A DNA stretch of 51,747 bases from positions 1 to 51,747 of the IMG/VR virus record IMGVR_UViG_3300030019_000045; one strand, written 5' to 3'. Below are positions 1 to 9,002 of this stretch, piece after piece. How positions within the stretch are numbered: position 1 is the stretch's first letter; each line of letters starts with the position of its first letter. The translations under genes were made by a program, and so were the position numbers. The stretch comes from a virus. The notes under the pieces were generated by a model. The model did no database searches and had not been told where the DNA came from. It worked only from the letters and a program-made list of their open reading frames with translations.

Positions 1-2675
1 TAACTCCTGACTGCCACCATGCAACGAAGGACCAGAAGGTAATTCAGGAAATCATGCTGATTGCCAACACGCATCCCAAGCAGGTAAAGGATACGGACTA
101 CGAGTCTTCGATTCAGATTGAAGACCCGATGAAGCGTCTGGACCACCTTTACGCTGAGGATCGTATGCTGACCTTCAATAAGTTCGACATCCATTTGCTT
201 TCGGGTCAGGAGATGTGGGATGCAATGGGCGATGACGCCCGCGAGGATATGTTCGACAACACCTTCAAGGTTTACGAACAGATCGGTGATTACGTTGTGC
301 CCAAGGGTCTCGACCTTTTGCCGGTACGGTTCGATAACCCAGATGAGGTAGTTCTGGAACGTACCATTGCTGGACTGAGGGCAAAGGGATTGTGGGACAA
401 CCACCCAGAATATCAGGCACGAATCCTTGAAGAGGAAATGCCTGTAATTTCTAGCAAGCACTTCTCCCCGTACTTCCTATTGGTTGGTAACGCAATCGAC
501 TTCTGCCACAAGAACAACATCTGGGTTGGACCCGGTCGTGGTTCTGGTGCAGGCTGTTTGATCGCTTTCGGAATGGGCATCACGAACCTTGATCCTATCA
601 AGGACAAGCTTGAGTTCTTCCGATTCATCAACCCTGAGCGTGATGGATTCCCCGACTTCGATATCGACATTGAGGATAAGCGTCGTGCGGAGGTAAAGGC
701 TTACTTCGCTGAGGAGTACAAGCACGTTGCGTCCATTGCGACGTTCCAAGAGTTCAGCGGCAAGAACATCATCAAGGATGTTTCCCGTGTATTCGGTATT
801 CCTCTGGTAGAGGTCAACCGTGTCAACAAGCAGATTGATGGCTGGGAAGACTTCTTGTTGTCCGATATCAAGAACGTAGTCGAGTTCAGGGACAATTACC
901 CTGAGGTCATCAAGTACGGTGAACAGCTTCGCGGTAGGATCAAGGGTACGGGAGTTCACGCTTCTGGTATTGTTGCATCCAATATCCCGTTGAACCGTGT
1001 TGCACCAATCGAGATGCGCAAGATTGCAGCGACCAAGGAAGAGCTACACATCGTAGCTGTTGACATGGACGAAGCTGCCGACATCGGATTGATCAAGCTC
1101 GACTTCCTCGGACTCAAGGCGTTGTCGGTATTGCACGATGCGGTTGATAAGATTGCGGAGCTACGCGGAATCAAACTTGATTTGGACAGGCTCAGGCTTG
1201 ACGACAGGGATGTCTATAAGATGCTGTCAGATGGTCACACTCTGGGCGTGTTCCAGTGTGAGGCTGCCCCTTACACATCATTGTTGCGTAAGATCAAGGT
1301 AAAGACCTTCGAGGAGCTAGCGGCCACCAACGCCCTCGTTAGGCCCGGTGCTGCAAATACGATTGGTAAATCGTACATCGCTAGGATGCATGGCGAAGAG
1401 ATGACTGAGTATCCCTGTGTGGAGCTACAGCCTTACCTCTCCGACACCTACGGTTGTGTTCTCTATCAGGAACAGGTTATGCGTACCTGCTTCACCATCG
1501 GCGGTATGTCAATGGCAGAAGCAGACAAGGTCCGTCGAATCATCGGTAAGAAGAAGGACTCGAAAGAGTTTAAGCCTTTCGAAGACAAGTTCATCAAGAA
1601 TGCGACAGAGTTCGTAGGCGAAGAGACAGCTTGGAAGCTTTGGCACGACTTCGAGGCTCACGCAGGATATTCCTTCAACAAGTCACACGCTTACGCATAC
1701 TCGTTGATCGGATACTGGACAGCCTACTTGAAGCTGCACTACCCATTGGAGTTCATGTGGGCAATTCTCTGCAATGAGAATGACAAGGACATTCGTACGC
1801 AGTACCTCATTGAGGCAAAGCGTCTGGGTATCCAGATCAAGCTCCCGCACGTCAATGAGTCTGGTGTCAGCTTCACGATTGAGGGTGATGCAATTCGCAT
1901 CGGTCTTTCTCCTGTGAAGTTCCTGTCGGATACTTCTGCACAGAAGTACATCGATCAGCGTCCATTCTTGTCATACAAGCAGGTTGAGGAGTTCGTAGGA
2001 ACCAAGGGCAGCGGTGTGAACGTTCGTTCCTTGGGAGCATTGAATAACATCGGTGCTTGCCTGTTCGATGACAACCCAACCACAATGGCGAGGATCAAGG
2101 CGAATCTTTACGAGTTCCTTAATCTTCCTGAGATGTCTGCTAGGGTTCCTGACCATTGGCCTGCATTCCTGTCAACTACACAGGACGTTGATGAGACTGG
2201 TGCGTACATCATTCTTGGAATCGTTACTGAGGTTGCCAAGAAGCCAACATGGGCGCGTGCTACCTTCATGGACAAGCACGGTGCTGCGTCGGTATTCTGC
2301 TCGCCAGATACAACAATCGAAAAGGGTCACGCCTACGTTCTCCTGATTGGCAACAACAGGATCGTGGACTTTGTCCCATTCGACTTGACCACTCAGTTCT
2401 CCGAGTCTCCCATTGTGGAGTTCCTGAACCATGAGGGTAAGCTTTGTGAAGATGACGAGCTATTCGTTATCGACTTCTCGTCCAGATGGACAAAGAAGCG
2501 TGAGCGTATGGCAACAGTCATTGTTGCGAACAGCGCTAGGGAATTGGATTCCATGATCGTATTCCCCAGCAATTACAGCCAAGCCTTTATCCGTCTACAG
2601 CCGGGTAGAGCCAAGAAGATCGAATGGTCTGAGGGACGCGGTGGCGAAATGATCTATAGGAGTGTTGAACGATGA
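1..2675 (+). CDS. dnaE: DNA polymerase III alpha subunit (DnaE-like), 5' end outside the window
   Basis: Replicative C-family DNA polymerase that copies the phage genome. The frame is open from base 3, so the ATG at 54 is internal; the first visible codons (TPDCHHAT) look like the end of the PHP domain, whose main part lies off the window. Hallmarks are GPGRGSGAG (about 528-555), the catalytic-Asp motif PDFDIDIED (about 650-676), the HASGIV segment, IGLIKLDFLGLK, and GYSFNKSHAYAYS near 1668-1706. The visible part is about 890 residues, against roughly 1160 for a full bacterial DnaE, so the C-terminal region is probably compact. Its stop overlaps the dUTPase start (ATGA), which suggests one replication operon. 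Family assignment is secure; the N-terminal state is unknown. Confidence 0.95.
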   Translation, partial: TPDCHHATKDQKVIQEIMLIANTHPKQVKDTDYESSIQIEDPMKRLDHLYAEDRMLTFNKFDIHLLSGQEMWDAMGDDAREDMFDNTFKVYEQIGDYVVPKGLDLLPVRFDNPDEVVLERTIAGLRAKGLWDNHPEYQARILEEEMPVISSKHFSPYFLLVGNAIDFCHKNNIWVGPGRGSGAGCLIAFGMGITNLDPIKDKLEFFRFINPERDGFPDFDIDIEDKRRAEVKAYFAEEYKHVASIATFQEFSGKNIIKDVSRVFGIPLVEVNRVNKQIDGWEDFLLSDIKNVVEFRDNYPEVIKYGEQLRGRIKGTGVHASGIVASNIPLNRVAPIEMRKIAATKEELHIVAVDMDEAADIGLIKLDFLGLKALSVLHDAVDKIAELRGIKLDLDRLRLDDRDVYKMLSDGHTLGVFQCEAAPYTSLLRKIKVKTFEELAATNALVRPGAANTIGKSYIARMHGEEMTEYPCVELQPYLSDTYGCVLYQEQVMRTCFTIGGMSMAEADKVRRIIGKKKDSKEFKPFEDKFIKNATEFVGEETAWKLWHDFEAHAGYSFNKSHAYAYSLIGYWTAYLKLHYPLEFMWAILCNENDKDIRTQYLIEAKRLGIQIKLPHVNESGVSFTIEGDAIRIGLSPVKFLSDTSAQKYIDQRPFLSYKQVEEFVGTKGSGVNVRSLGALNNIGACLFDDNPTTMARIKANLYEFLNLPEMSARVPDHWPAFLSTTQDVDETGAYIILGIVTEVAKKPTWARATFMDKHGAASVFCSPDTTIEKGHAYVLLIGNNRIVDFVPFDLTTQFSESPIVEFLNHEGKLCEDDELFVIDFSSRWTKKRERMATVIVANSARELDSMIVFPSNYSQAFIRLQPGRAKKIEWSEGRGGEMIYRSVER

Positions 2676-3112
2676 TTGACAAAGTAGATGTGATGATTGC
2701 GTATTTGGATGAACGAGCTTGGACTCCACTGTACGCACATGAAGATGATGCAGGCATGGACCTACATGCTCTGGAACGTGGTGGTCTCGGTGCTGGCAGC
2801 GTTGCCGTTGTCGGCACTGGGATTTCCATTGCAATTCCTGAGGGCTATGTAGGACTTGTACACCCAAGGTCAGGACTCGCTGCAAAGTACGGAATCACCG
2901 TGCTCAACGCGCCGGGTACCATTGACAGCGGGTATCGTGGAGAACTCAAGGTAATCCTGTACAATGCCAATGGCAAGTACTATTCATGGGAAGCTGGTGA
3001 CAGGATTGCTCAACTGGTAATCCAGCGTTACACAAAGGCCAACCTGATTACAGTGTCAGAAATCCCTGAAACCCTTCGTGGTGAAATGGGACTGGGATCG
3101 ACAGGTCTATGA
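2672..3112 (+). CDS. dut: dUTPase (deoxyuridine triphosphatase)
   Basis: Hydrolyses dUTP to dUMP and pyrophosphate, keeping uracil out of phage DNA and supplying dUMP for dTTP synthesis. The 146-residue length is normal for the trimeric family. All five motifs are visible in order: DAGMDL, PRSGLA, GTIDSGYRGEL, GDRIAQLVI and a C-terminal RGEMGLGSTG. The start is the ATG in an ATGA overlap with the polymerase stop, and its own stop overlaps the RecA-like start, so it is translationally coupled to replication genes on both sides. Confidence 0.95.
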   Translation: MIDKVDVMIAYLDERAWTPLYAHEDDAGMDLHALERGGLGAGSVAVVGTGISIAIPEGYVGLVHPRSGLAAKYGITVLNAPGTIDSGYRGELKVILYNANGKYYSWEAGDRIAQLVIQRYTKANLITVSEIPETLRGEMGLGSTGL

Positions 3113-4107
3113 TGGAGCTAGAACAGATTATCGCAGGACTCAGTCCAGCACTACGCAAGCAGATCATCATGGGTTCAGACTTCCCAGAGCCTGAATACGC
3201 AAAGACCCCAAGCCCTAGCCTGAACAAGGCGCTAGGTGGAGGATTGGTTTACGGTCGTCAGGTTTTGATCTGGGGAAACAAGTCAGCAAGCAAGTCCAGC
3301 ACAATGCTTCAATTGATTGCACTGGCACAGGCAGTAGGAAAGGTGTGTGCATGGATCGATGCGGAGTCGAGTTTCGACCCAAAGTGGGCTACAACCCTAG
3401 GTGTGGATACGACCAAATTGATCGTTTCGAAGGCGCAAACAGTCAACAATATGGTGGACGTTGGCACTCACCTAATGCAGGCTGGTGTAGACATCATCGT
3501 AGTGGACTCAATCTCCTCGCTACTACCCGCAGTGTACTTCGACAAGGATAGCAACGATCTGAAAGACCTTGTCGATACCAAGCAGATTGGTGCTGAGGCA
3601 AGGGATATGACGAACGCTGTCAAGATGCTGAACTATGCGAATCAGGGACACACGCTCCTGATCCTAATTAGCCAGACTCGAAACAGTTTCGGTTCCATGC
3701 ACGCAAGCCTCATCCCAACAGGTGGAAAGGCTGTCCAGTTCTACAGTTCCACAATCATCAAGTTGTTTAGCTCCGAGTCTGAAAACCAAGCTATTAAGGG
3801 TGACACCTTCATCGGAGACAAGATCGTGCAGCGTACCATTGGTCGAAAGGTCAACTGGGACATCACTTTCAATAAGACGGGCGCAGGGTTCAGGTCTGGG
3901 GAATACCACTTCTACTTCGACGGTAGCCACATTGGTGTAGATACAGTGAATGACGCAGTGGACCTTGCGATTGAAGAAGGAATCATCACCGGCAAGGGCT
4001 GGTACTACTATGGAGATGAATTGAAGATTCAGGGAAAGGATAATGTGGTCAAGTGGTTCAGGGAAAGTCCTGACAGGCTCAAGGAACTAGAGGCGCGTCT
4101 TGTCTAA
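3109..4107 (+). CDS. RecA-like recombinase / ATPase
   Basis: Strand-exchange ATPase of the RecA/UvsX type, expected to coat single-stranded DNA during recombination-dependent replication and repair. The Walker A segment at residues 56-63 reads GNKSASKS: the usual second glycine before the Lys-Ser pair is a serine. WIDAESSFDP (about 82-91) matches the RecA segment carrying the catalytic Glu, IIVVDSISSLLP (129-140) is Walker B, and a loop-region segment with QIGAEARDM follows. At 332 residues it is slightly shorter than bacterial RecA. Two ATGs sit in tandem (3109, 3112); the first overlaps the dUTPase stop. The altered P-loop may change ATPase behaviour. Confidence 0.88.
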   Translation: MMELEQIIAGLSPALRKQIIMGSDFPEPEYAKTPSPSLNKALGGGLVYGRQVLIWGNKSASKSSTMLQLIALAQAVGKVCAWIDAESSFDPKWATTLGVDTTKLIVSKAQTVNNMVDVGTHLMQAGVDIIVVDSISSLLPAVYFDKDSNDLKDLVDTKQIGAEARDMTNAVKMLNYANQGHTLLILISQTRNSFGSMHASLIPTGGKAVQFYSSTIIKLFSSESENQAIKGDTFIGDKIVQRTIGRKVNWDITFNKTGAGFRSGEYHFYFDGSHIGVDTVNDAVDLAIEEGIITGKGWYYYGDELKIQGKDNVVKWFRESPDRLKELEARLV

Positions 4108-4294
4108 GCCAGAGTACGCAGAGTATTCAGGTAAGTACATTTGCCAAGAATGCGGACTTGAGGTTCGTAAGGCTAGGTTCTGGTACAACGACATCAAGGA
4201 AATGACTTGGCGCTGTTCGTGCGGACATACGTCCAGTGTGTCTTTGCGTAAGCCAACCAAGGCAGAGGTTAAGGCCAGATATGCAGGGGGCTGA
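4100..4294 (+). CDS. Small zinc-ribbon protein
   Basis: A 64-residue protein starting at TTG and overlapping the end of the RecA-like gene by 8 bases. A CQEC pair near residue 15 and a CSC pair near residue 39 form a probable zinc ribbon; the rest is basic. It may bind nucleic acid or a replication protein, but I recognise no specific family. Its place between the recombinase and a possible nuclease fits an accessory role in recombination, which is inference only. Confidence 0.6.
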   Translation: MSKPEYAEYSGKYICQECGLEVRKARFWYNDIKEMTWRCSCGHTSSVSLRKPTKAEVKARYAGG

Positions 4295-4595
4295 CTATAA
4301 CAAGCTGGAAAAGGCTGAGGCAAAGCGCATTGGCGCACGGCAGCACAAGAACAGCGGTAGAAACTTGGAAAAGGCAGATATGTCCACAGAAGAGTTCGTC
4401 ATCGATGCCAAGTTCGCCAAGAAGTCATTCACGCTCAACCAAGATATCTGGGCCAAGCTTTGCACAGATACCATGAGGGTAGACAAGGGTAAGTCTCCCC
4501 TGTTGTACCTCATCATCGGTGAAGGGGACAGAAAGGTCCGACTAGCGGTGATAGAGTACGATATGCTAGAATATCTACTAGAAGGAAACAAATAA
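4281..4595 (+). CDS. Possible PD-(D/E)XK nuclease, Holliday-junction-resolvase-like
   Basis: A 104-residue protein. I chose the ATG at 4281, not the upstream ATG at 4236, because it gives the usual short overlap with the previous gene. The pattern ADMSTEEFVIDAKFA, followed by SFTLNQDIW and then PLLYLIIGEG, resembles small phage resolvase-like nucleases that use an Asp followed by a (D/E)xK pair. The surrounding genes (RecA-like, Cas4-like, RuvC-like) fit this. The similarity is by eye and moderate. The stop overlaps the next start by one base (TAATG). Confidence 0.5.
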   Translation: MQGADYNKLEKAEAKRIGARQHKNSGRNLEKADMSTEEFVIDAKFAKKSFTLNQDIWAKLCTDTMRVDKGKSPLLYLIIGEGDRKVRLAVIEYDMLEYLLEGNK

Positions 4596-4915
4596 TGTCC
4601 ACCACTCTTGAACTGGTGCAACAGGTAGACGAATTCCAGAAGATCAGTGATCTGATGGTAGACGATGACCTGAACGAAGTTCTCGCAGTGATCGTCAAGA
4701 TGATGGTGAATCCCGATATCCCACCGAACAAGGTGGCGACAACGATTGTTCGCTTGGAAGCATTCGCAGCTAAGTTCTCGATGCTTGCCAGCTACTACAC
4801 CAACGTCGATAAGACGAAGCGAGACAAAAAGAATCTGTATTACAGCCTGACCGAAGCTACTCGTAGACTTTGTGATGCACTGAAATACATGGCGAAAGAT
4901 AAGGTATATGGCTAA
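4595..4915 (+). CDS. Hypothetical protein in the replication cluster
   Basis: A 106-residue, mostly helical, soluble protein with many charged residues and no signal peptide, membrane segment or cysteine motif. It overlaps both neighbours (TAATG upstream, 8 bases downstream) and so is co-translated with the recombination genes. I recognise no family. Confidence 0.75.
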   Translation: MSTTLELVQQVDEFQKISDLMVDDDLNEVLAVIVKMMVNPDIPPNKVATTIVRLEAFAAKFSMLASYYTNVDKTKRDKKNLYYSLTEATRRLCDALKYMAKDKVYG

Positions 4916-5687
4916 GAACTTACTCAAGAATCTAATTGGGGAAGCAAGAACTGCAAAGGGTCTGGTTGATACCAAGGCTCTGATCGCAGCAATCGAACAG
5001 GGATATCTCCCAGAGAATCCCATCGAGTACAAGAAGAAGAAGACGTTCGCTCCATCATCGCTAGTATACGGTTCAGGTGAATGCCCCCGTTATTGGTACC
5101 TAGCATTTGATGGTGGAGAGTTCGAATCGGATAATTCTCCGCAGGAAATTGCTAACATGCAAAATGGCTCTTACAGCCATGAGAGAATCCAGAAGGCAGT
5201 AGCGAAGACGGCAATTGTCGCTTCCATTGAGAAGAAGATCATCAACAGTGATCCTCCTATCTTCGGTTACCAAGACCTTGAACTGTTCTGGAATGATGGC
5301 AACCTCCCTGTCGAGATTAAGACGACAAGAGATATCGCCTTTCAGCGAAGGAAGGACGCAGGTAATGCGCTCCCTTATCACCGTTCGCAGCTATTGATCT
5401 ACATGTACATTCAAGGCTTTGACCTTGGTGTAATCCTTTATGAGAACAAGGATACTCATGAACTCCTCGCTATTCCTCTGGAAATGACCCCAGAGAACAA
5501 GGCGTGGGTCGAGAGTGCATTTGGATGGATGCGTACTGTGCATAAGGCTTGGGTTGACCGCAAGTTGCCCAAGAAGAATTACCGTGCCAATTCCAAGATT
5601 TGCAAGTCATGTCCTCTATCAAAGGTATGTGCAACATTGCCCCTCGAAGGCGATATCGCACTGCCAGCTTTGGAGAAGCTTGGATGA
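4908..5687 (+). CDS. Cas4-like PD-(D/E)XK exonuclease with Fe-S cluster
   Basis: A RecB-family nuclease of the Cas4 type, expected to resect DNA ends for recombination. Four cysteines match the Cas4 iron-sulfur arrangement: C59 in GECPRYW, then C232, C235 and C241 in ICKSCPLSKVC. Nuclease residues are visible as H91, a likely metal-binding Asp near 123, EIKTT (E136, K138), and the QLLIY motif starting at Q161. Its 259 residues exceed a minimal Cas4. There is no CRISPR array or cas1/cas2 in the window, so a replication or recombination role is the natural reading. Confidence 0.85.
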   Translation: MAKNLLKNLIGEARTAKGLVDTKALIAAIEQGYLPENPIEYKKKKTFAPSSLVYGSGECPRYWYLAFDGGEFESDNSPQEIANMQNGSYSHERIQKAVAKTAIVASIEKKIINSDPPIFGYQDLELFWNDGNLPVEIKTTRDIAFQRRKDAGNALPYHRSQLLIYMYIQGFDLGVILYENKDTHELLAIPLEMTPENKAWVESAFGWMRTVHKAWVDRKLPKKNYRANSKICKSCPLSKVCATLPLEGDIALPALEKLG

Positions 5688-5968
5688 AGCAATGTGATTG
5701 GTGCCACACCCCATTCTCCCCGACAGTGAGCTTTCAAATTTATTGTTCGGAAGAATGCCGTACAGCGGCAACCAAACACAACCAAGCTATAAAGAGCAAA
5801 GAGCGCAAGCTTAATCGACGTAAGACAAAGAAACGCATTTGTGCAAATAGCGATTGTACAAATGTGCTTTCTGTCTACAACGAATCTAAGTATTGCGCTT
5901 CTTGCTATTTCTCAGAGCATGTCGTCCTCCGTGAAGTAGAGAACCTAAAGAGGAGACACAATGCCTAG
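5684..5968 (+). CDS. Double zinc-finger basic protein
   Basis: A 94-residue protein starting at the ATG of an ATGA overlap with the Cas4-like gene; a longer upstream frame starting at 5600 is not needed. Two cysteine modules are visible: CDWC with YCSEEC, and CANSDC with YCASC. They are separated by a very Lys/Arg-rich linker. This is consistent with a nucleic-acid-binding zinc protein. No specific family is recognised. Confidence 0.65.
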   Translation: MKQCDWCHTPFSPTVSFQIYCSEECRTAATKHNQAIKSKERKLNRRKTKKRICANSDCTNVLSVYNESKYCASCYFSEHVVLREVENLKRRHNA

Positions 5969-6551
5969 AATCACAAAGATTCTCAACGTAGCACCGCCAT
6001 CGAGTTTTGTTAGTATTGACGCTAGCACTAACTCGATGGCATTTGCTATTTATACGGACGGTAAGATCATTCGCTACGGCAAGATCAAGTTCAATGGCAA
6101 TAACATCAACGAGAAGATGAAAGACATCTCGAACAAAACAAAGGCATTCTTTGACAAGCTGCCTAATGGTACAATTATTGTGATCGAAGATACGATTTAT
6201 ACGAACTCACACAATACTGCTGCACAATTGGCAAAGGCTCAGGGAGCATTGCTGGGTGGAGCATTCTTGGGTGGGGCCAAGGAATCGCATTGCGTTAGCC
6301 CTATTGCGTGGCAGTCATTCATTGGTACACGCCTTTTGACAGCGGCAGAGAAAGCAGCCATCAAGAAGGCAACTCCCAATAAGTCTGCCGCTTGGTACAA
6401 GGCCAAGGAACGTGACATTCGTAAGCACAGGACAATCGACACCATGAACAAGACCTACGGGACTAACGTGGATGACGATGACGTTGCTGATGCAATGGGA
6501 ATCGCAACATTCGCCGCAAGCAATTGGGGCAAGGTAATCAAGGAGAAGTGA
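5961..6551 (+). CDS. RuvC-like Holliday junction resolvase
   Basis: Predicted endonuclease that cuts four-way DNA junctions so that recombined DNA can be packaged. The RNase H-fold acidic residues are in place: D20 in VSIDAS, E76 in IIVIEDT, and the DDDDVADAMG cluster at 171-180. Its 196 residues are close to RuvC. It lies downstream of the recombinase and nuclease genes and just upstream of the terminase genes, which suits a junction-clearing role before packaging. Confidence 0.85.
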   Translation: MPRITKILNVAPPSSFVSIDASTNSMAFAIYTDGKIIRYGKIKFNGNNINEKMKDISNKTKAFFDKLPNGTIIVIEDTIYTNSHNTAAQLAKAQGALLGGAFLGGAKESHCVSPIAWQSFIGTRLLTAAEKAAIKKATPNKSAAWYKAKERDIRKHRTIDTMNKTYGTNVDDDDVADAMGIATFAASNWGKVIKEK

Positions 6552-6694
6552 TGGTAGCAAAGCTATATGACAGCCCAGCGTTCCTCCGTCGTCGCTATGT
6601 AATGGAGCGTCGTACGTTGAAGGATATTGCTGAGGAATGCGACACAAGCATTCAGACGATTAGTCGCAAGCTCAAGGAAGCAGGGCTACGATGA
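6551..6694 (+). CDS. Small helix-turn-helix protein
   Basis: A 47-residue frame with a TGATG junction to the resolvase and an ATGA junction to the next gene. The segment RTLKDIAEECDTSIQTISRK has the spacing of a helix-turn-helix, and the protein is rich in Arg and Lys. It probably binds DNA, perhaps in regulation or packaging-site recognition next to the terminase. The coupling on both sides is the main evidence that it is a gene. Confidence 0.7.
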   Translation: MVAKLYDSPAFLRRRYVMERRTLKDIAEECDTSIQTISRKLKEAGLR

Positions 6695-7203
6695 CAGACC
6701 TCGCAGAACACTTGGATGAAGTCAACACAGTTGCCGCAGAATACCTCAAGGGAAAGAGTGAGACACAGATTTCCACTGAACTAGATATTCCAAGGCACAG
6801 GGTTGTCACCCTCGTCAAGGAATGGAAGGTCATGGCTTCCAACTCTGATGCTGTACGGGTCAGGGCAAGAGAAGCACTGGCTGGTGCCGATCAGCACTAC
6901 TCCCAGTTGATCAAGGAAGCATACGACATCATGGAGGATGCTAAGAATGCAGACGCCCTTGGTGCCCGTACTGGTGCATTGAAACTGATCCTTGACATTG
7001 AGAAGTCTCGTATTGAGATGTTGCAGAAGGCAGGACTACTTGAGAACCGTGAGCTAGCTGAGAAGATGCTGGAAACGGAAGCCAAGCAGGCAGCCATCAT
7101 GAGGATCATCACAGAGGTCGTTAGCGAGTGTGCTCACTGTAAGCCAAAGGTATTGCAGCGCATGGCGGGTATCGGTAAGGAAGCTGTGATCATCGATGAG
7201 TGA
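6691..7203 (+). CDS. Probable terminase small subunit
   Basis: A 170-residue protein with an N-terminal helix-turn-helix (about 20-47, STELDIPRHRVVTLVKEW) and a long helical middle with coiled-coil character. This is the usual layout of small terminase subunits, which recognise the packaging site and load the large subunit. It lies directly upstream of the large terminase with an 8-base overlap. The assignment rests on fold pattern and position, not on a family signature. Confidence 0.65.
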   Translation: MTDLAEHLDEVNTVAAEYLKGKSETQISTELDIPRHRVVTLVKEWKVMASNSDAVRVRAREALAGADQHYSQLIKEAYDIMEDAKNADALGARTGALKLILDIEKSRIEMLQKAGLLENRELAEKMLETEAKQAAIMRIITEVVSECAHCKPKVLQRMAGIGKEAVIIDE

Positions 7204-8986
7204 CATGGACTTCTCAGAGTTCTTTGTCGCTCTTGACGACAACCCTTTTGAGGAAGACCCCGTAGAACTAGATACGTTCTTGGGACCGAACTTCCTGAAC
7301 CAACCACCCCTGTCAGAAATTCAACGAGATATGGTTGAGGCCATGTCCCAGATTTATCGTGTCCAAGACCTAGAGCGCCTTATGGGACGTGAAAGAGGCA
7401 GGGCACACTACAAGAAGTACACCAAGAACGAAATCGTCCTCGCATTGGGCAAGGGTAGCGGTAAGGACTATACGTCCACAATTGGCTGTGCTTACATGGT
7501 ATACAAGCTGTTGTGTCTGAAAGACCCAGCAAAGTACTTCGGCAAGCCTCCCGGTGACGCCATTGACCTTATCAACATCGCTATCAATGCAGAGCAGGCG
7601 AAGAACGTTTTCTTCAAGCGCTTCAAGGACTTGATCAAGCGTTGTCCATGGTTCGCTGGCAAGTACAACCCCACCATCATCGCTGTTGAATTCATCAAGA
7701 ATGTCACGGTATACTCTGGACACTCCGAGCGTGAGAGCCATGAGGGACTGAACCTCATCCTCGCAATCCTTGACGAGATTTCTGGTTTCGCCCAGACATC
7801 CAATACAGGCAATGAGCAGGCCAAGACTGGTGATGCTATCTACAAGATGTTCCGCGCTTCTGTAGACTCCCGTTTCGATGAGATTGGAAAGGTCATTCTA
7901 CTTTCCTTCCCTCGTTACAAGGGTGACTTCATTTCCGAGCGTTACGACAAGGTAGTGCGTGAGAAGAAGACTTACGAATTCACACACACATTTAAGGTCA
8001 ATGAGGAACTGCCAGACGACACTGAGGGAAACACCTTCACAATTGCGTGGGAAGAGGATGAGGTAGTCAGCTACGCCATTGACGGAGTGTTCGCATTGAA
8101 GGCACCTTCGTGGAAGGTTAACCCCACCAAGACGATCAATTCGTACAAGCGTAACTTCCTAGAAGACCCCGGTGACGCGCTACAGCGTTTCGCTTGTATG
8201 GGACAGTCCTACACGGATGCGTTCATCAAGAACATCCCAGCCCTGCGAGATTCTATGGTCATTCGTAATCCAATTGACGGCGTCAATCGTGTTGACCAGT
8301 CATGGGTACCTAATCCAGATATCAAGTACTTCCTCCATGCCGACCTTGCCCAGAAGCAGGACCGTGCAGCGGTGGCGGTAGCCCATGTGAACAAGTGGGT
8401 CAAGACTGGACAGTTCAATGACTACGAACAGGTTGTCCCTGAGGTTGTCGTAGACATGGTTGCTTACTGGGAGCCTAAGCCGGGGCAGCCAATCGATTTG
8501 AAGCAAGTACGTAGTTGGATCGTGGGCCTACGTAGACGTGGGGTGAACATCGGAATTGTCACCTTCGACCGTTGGAACTCTCTCGATACGCAGATGGAAC
8601 TCAACAGACTTGGAGTCAATACTGAGACCTTGAGTGTCGCCTTGAAACATTACGACGATCTTGCTATGCTGGTCTATGAGCATCGTGTCAAGATGCCAGC
8701 CAACGACATCCTCTTCGATGAGCTTAGTCAACTACGTATTGTGTCGAACACACAGGTTGACCACCCTCGCAAGGGAAGCAAGGACTTGGCTGACGCCGTG
8801 GCTGGTGCAGTCTACAACTGCATTACCCGTAGTCCGAAGCAGGTTAACGACACAGTTGACATCGTGGACTATGATGATGTACGCTTGAAGCGAAAGATGG
8901 GGGTTGGGGGGAATGATAGTATTCAAACAAAACCTCCAATGCCTTCTGAAATTGAAGAGTATCTATCGAGTATTGGTGCTCTTTAA
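7196..8986 (+). CDS. terL: Terminase large subunit
   Basis: ATP-driven DNA packaging motor with a nuclease domain that cuts the concatemer. The ATPase half shows Walker A GKGSGKD (85-91) and Walker B LILAILDE (187-194) with the adjacent catalytic Glu. The RNase H-like nuclease half shows candidate metal-binding acids at D383 (FLHADLA), D458 (VTFDRW) and D530/D533 (SKDLADAV). At 596 residues it is full length. A second ATG at 7205 is possible, but the first gives the usual overlap with the small subunit. Confidence 0.93.
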   Translation: MSDMDFSEFFVALDDNPFEEDPVELDTFLGPNFLNQPPLSEIQRDMVEAMSQIYRVQDLERLMGRERGRAHYKKYTKNEIVLALGKGSGKDYTSTIGCAYMVYKLLCLKDPAKYFGKPPGDAIDLINIAINAEQAKNVFFKRFKDLIKRCPWFAGKYNPTIIAVEFIKNVTVYSGHSERESHEGLNLILAILDEISGFAQTSNTGNEQAKTGDAIYKMFRASVDSRFDEIGKVILLSFPRYKGDFISERYDKVVREKKTYEFTHTFKVNEELPDDTEGNTFTIAWEEDEVVSYAIDGVFALKAPSWKVNPTKTINSYKRNFLEDPGDALQRFACMGQSYTDAFIKNIPALRDSMVIRNPIDGVNRVDQSWVPNPDIKYFLHADLAQKQDRAAVAVAHVNKWVKTGQFNDYEQVVPEVVVDMVAYWEPKPGQPIDLKQVRSWIVGLRRRGVNIGIVTFDRWNSLDTQMELNRLGVNTETLSVALKHYDDLAMLVYEHRVKMPANDILFDELSQLRIVSNTQVDHPRKGSKDLADAVAGAVYNCITRSPKQVNDTVDIVDYDDVRLKRKMGVGGNDSIQTKPPMPSEIEEYLSSIGAL

Positions 8987-9002
8987 CTAATTAAGGAGGA
9001 CT

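Noticed and set aside
477-959. Leftward reading frames inside the polymerase gene
   Set aside because: They mirror the codons of a clearly conserved gene and have no start signals or family features.
54-2675. ATG at 54 as the start of the polymerase gene
   Set aside because: The frame is open to the window edge and the upstream codons match the DnaE family, so the gene is truncated by the window.
4908-5687. A CRISPR-Cas locus
   Set aside because: A Cas4-like nuclease is present, but there is no repeat-spacer array and no other cas gene in the window.
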